Source: JACQKD01 sp964614265 (GTDB lineage: Bacteria > Patescibacteriota > Minisyncoccia > Phycocordibacterales > UBA918). Taken from it: a stretch of 23,843 bases of DNA. Below, one piece after another: positions 23,456 through 23,843 of the stretch (its first letter is position 1; the number at the start of each line of letters is the position of its first letter). The notes below the pieces were generated by a model. It made no database searches. It had not been told where the DNA came from and was given only the letters and a program-made list of their open reading frames with translations. The stretch covers positions 1 to 23,843 of the forward strand of contig CAZTKT010000010.1 in assembly GCA_964614265.1 (NCBI GenBank), read 5' to 3'. Made by a program: the position numbers and the translations under genes.

Positions 23456-23829
23456 ATTTTTTTCACTTGATAAATCCGGCTCGGAACTCCTCTCGAAAAC
23501 GCCGCATTTGTTTGGACGTTTGTGAACGAAGCCCGTGACGAAGAATTTGATATGACCGTGGTACATCCAGTATTTTGACAGACACCAACGTGCTTACTGT
23601 CTCCTTGGACGATAATATCCCCCGGTTGTGCAGTTGACTGACCCACAAGCGTTCCTCGTCCACCCTGAAGGACACGTTCCATCCCCACAACAGAATTACC
23701 ATCGATAGTTGCAATACCCGCGTTAGTTAGAATATTATTCACGGCCCAGACACACGCCTTGTTTCCACGCTCAGGGCCAGCTGCTGTGCTGGTCTTATAA
23801 TAGGCAGCTGCAGCTGCAGCTGCAGCTGC
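23452..23829 (-). CDS. CHAP/NlpC-like amidase, 5'-truncated at window end
   Basis: Partial: the true start lies beyond the window. The readable frame begins in a poly-Ala stretch (AAAAAAAAAYYKTSTAAGPERGN), then KACVWAVNNIL, GDIIVQGDSKHVGVC and ISNSSSRASF. A CVWAVN-type Cys followed about 50 residues later by GD(I/V)..H(V)G is the arrangement of CHAP or NlpC/P60-type Cys-His peptidoglycan hydrolases, so the Cys and the His of KHVGVC are the likely catalytic pair. Upstream in this frame a TAG appears at 23832-23830, but it lies inside the terminal palindrome and is probably an assembly artefact. A GTG at 23742 would remove the catalytic Cys and is not a credible start. Confidence 0.65.
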   Translation of the reverse strand, partial: AAAAAAAAAYYKTSTAAGPERGNKACVWAVNNILTNAGIATIDGNSVVGMERVLQGGRGTLVGQSTAQPGDIIVQGDSKHVGVCQNTGCTTVISNSSSRASFTNVQTNAAFSRGVPSRIYQVKKI

Positions 23830-23843
23830 CTATTATAAGACCA
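23790..23843. repeat. 54-bp perfect palindrome at the window end
   Basis: Bases 23790-23816 are the exact reverse complement of 23817-23843, and the palindrome runs to the last base. Its centre is four CAGCTG units, a self-complementary hexamer, flanked by TGGTCTTATAATAGG and its complement. The left half is in frame with the amidase gene (poly-Ala). This is the form expected when an assembler folds back on itself at a self-complementary repeat at a contig end. Confidence 0.9.

Noticed and set aside
23740..23742. GTG at 23742 as the start of a 96-aa protein
   Set aside because: The frame continues upstream through the conserved catalytic Cys segment (KACVWAVN), so this GTG is an internal Val codon.
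23790..23843. Terminal palindrome as a natural hairpin telomere of a linear replicon
   Set aside because: It interrupts a coding frame and is centred on a self-complementary hexamer repeat, so an assembly fold-back is the simpler explanation.
1..23843. tRNA, rRNA, CRISPR arrays and insertion sequences
   Set aside because: No T-loop/anticodon patterns, rRNA segments, regularly spaced repeats or transposase genes were seen on either strand by eye.
1..23843. Recoded TGA (genetic code 25)
   Set aside because: TGA serves as a terminal stop in intact genes, including the ATGA overlaps, and no real gene needs TGA read-through.

Overview
This window looks like a piece of a Patescibacteria (Candidate Phyla Radiation) chromosome, most likely from the Parcubacteria/Paceibacteria side. 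The basis is the combination of a PrgI–TraC-like–VirB4–VirB6 cluster with a PF18895-type pilin, short intergenic gaps, a nearly complete absence of Shine-Dalgarno sequences, and compact versions of standard genes. TGA is used as a normal stop (for example in the ATGA overlaps at 1033-1036 and 8637-8640), so the recoded TGA=Gly lineages (Gracilibacteria/SR1) are excluded. The genus-level assignment is an inference; no rRNA is present.

Region 1 (about 100-12502, all + strand) is one long, tightly packed cluster for a type IV secretion-like envelope machine. In order it encodes: a membrane-anchored protein with a calcium-type Asp motif, a large secreted protein, a VirB6/TrbL-like polytopic channel protein, a protein with a duplicated helical domain and Pro-rich tail, PrgI, a TraC-like protein, the VirB4 ATPase, a Gly/Ala-rich membrane protein, a secreted protein with three Ig-like modules, a cysteine-rich two-helix pilin-like protein, and a membrane-anchored propeller-like protein. 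No relaxase, VirD4, VirB11 or VirB8-10 is recognisable. The cluster ends in a perfect 20-bp-stem terminator (12521-12564).

Region 2 (12599-17351) is the replication-origin neighbourhood. rpmH-rnpA-yidC run leftward and dnaA-dnaN-dciA-like run rightward. DnaA-box-like sites lie both upstream of dnaA and in the dnaA-dnaN gap, and an AT-rich stretch adjoins dnaN, so a bipartite oriC is likely.

Region 3 (17436-23843) holds housekeeping genes: a Nudix hydrolase, a class A penicillin-binding protein, tyrS, a very acidic 48-aa ORF, ruvC, a short yebC, a small membrane-anchored protein, and the end of a CHAP/NlpC-like amidase gene that runs off the window. The last 54 bases are a perfect palindrome built on a self-complementary CAGCTG repeat, best explained as an assembly fold-back at a contig end.

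Several genes carry a -10 hexamer only 8-10 nt before the start codon, so largely leaderless transcription is predicted. The items most worth following are the T4SS cluster with its disulfide-rich pilin-like protein, the acidic mini-protein, the domain-deleted YebC, the 21-bp inverted repeat between ruvC and yebC, and the leaderless promoter layout.
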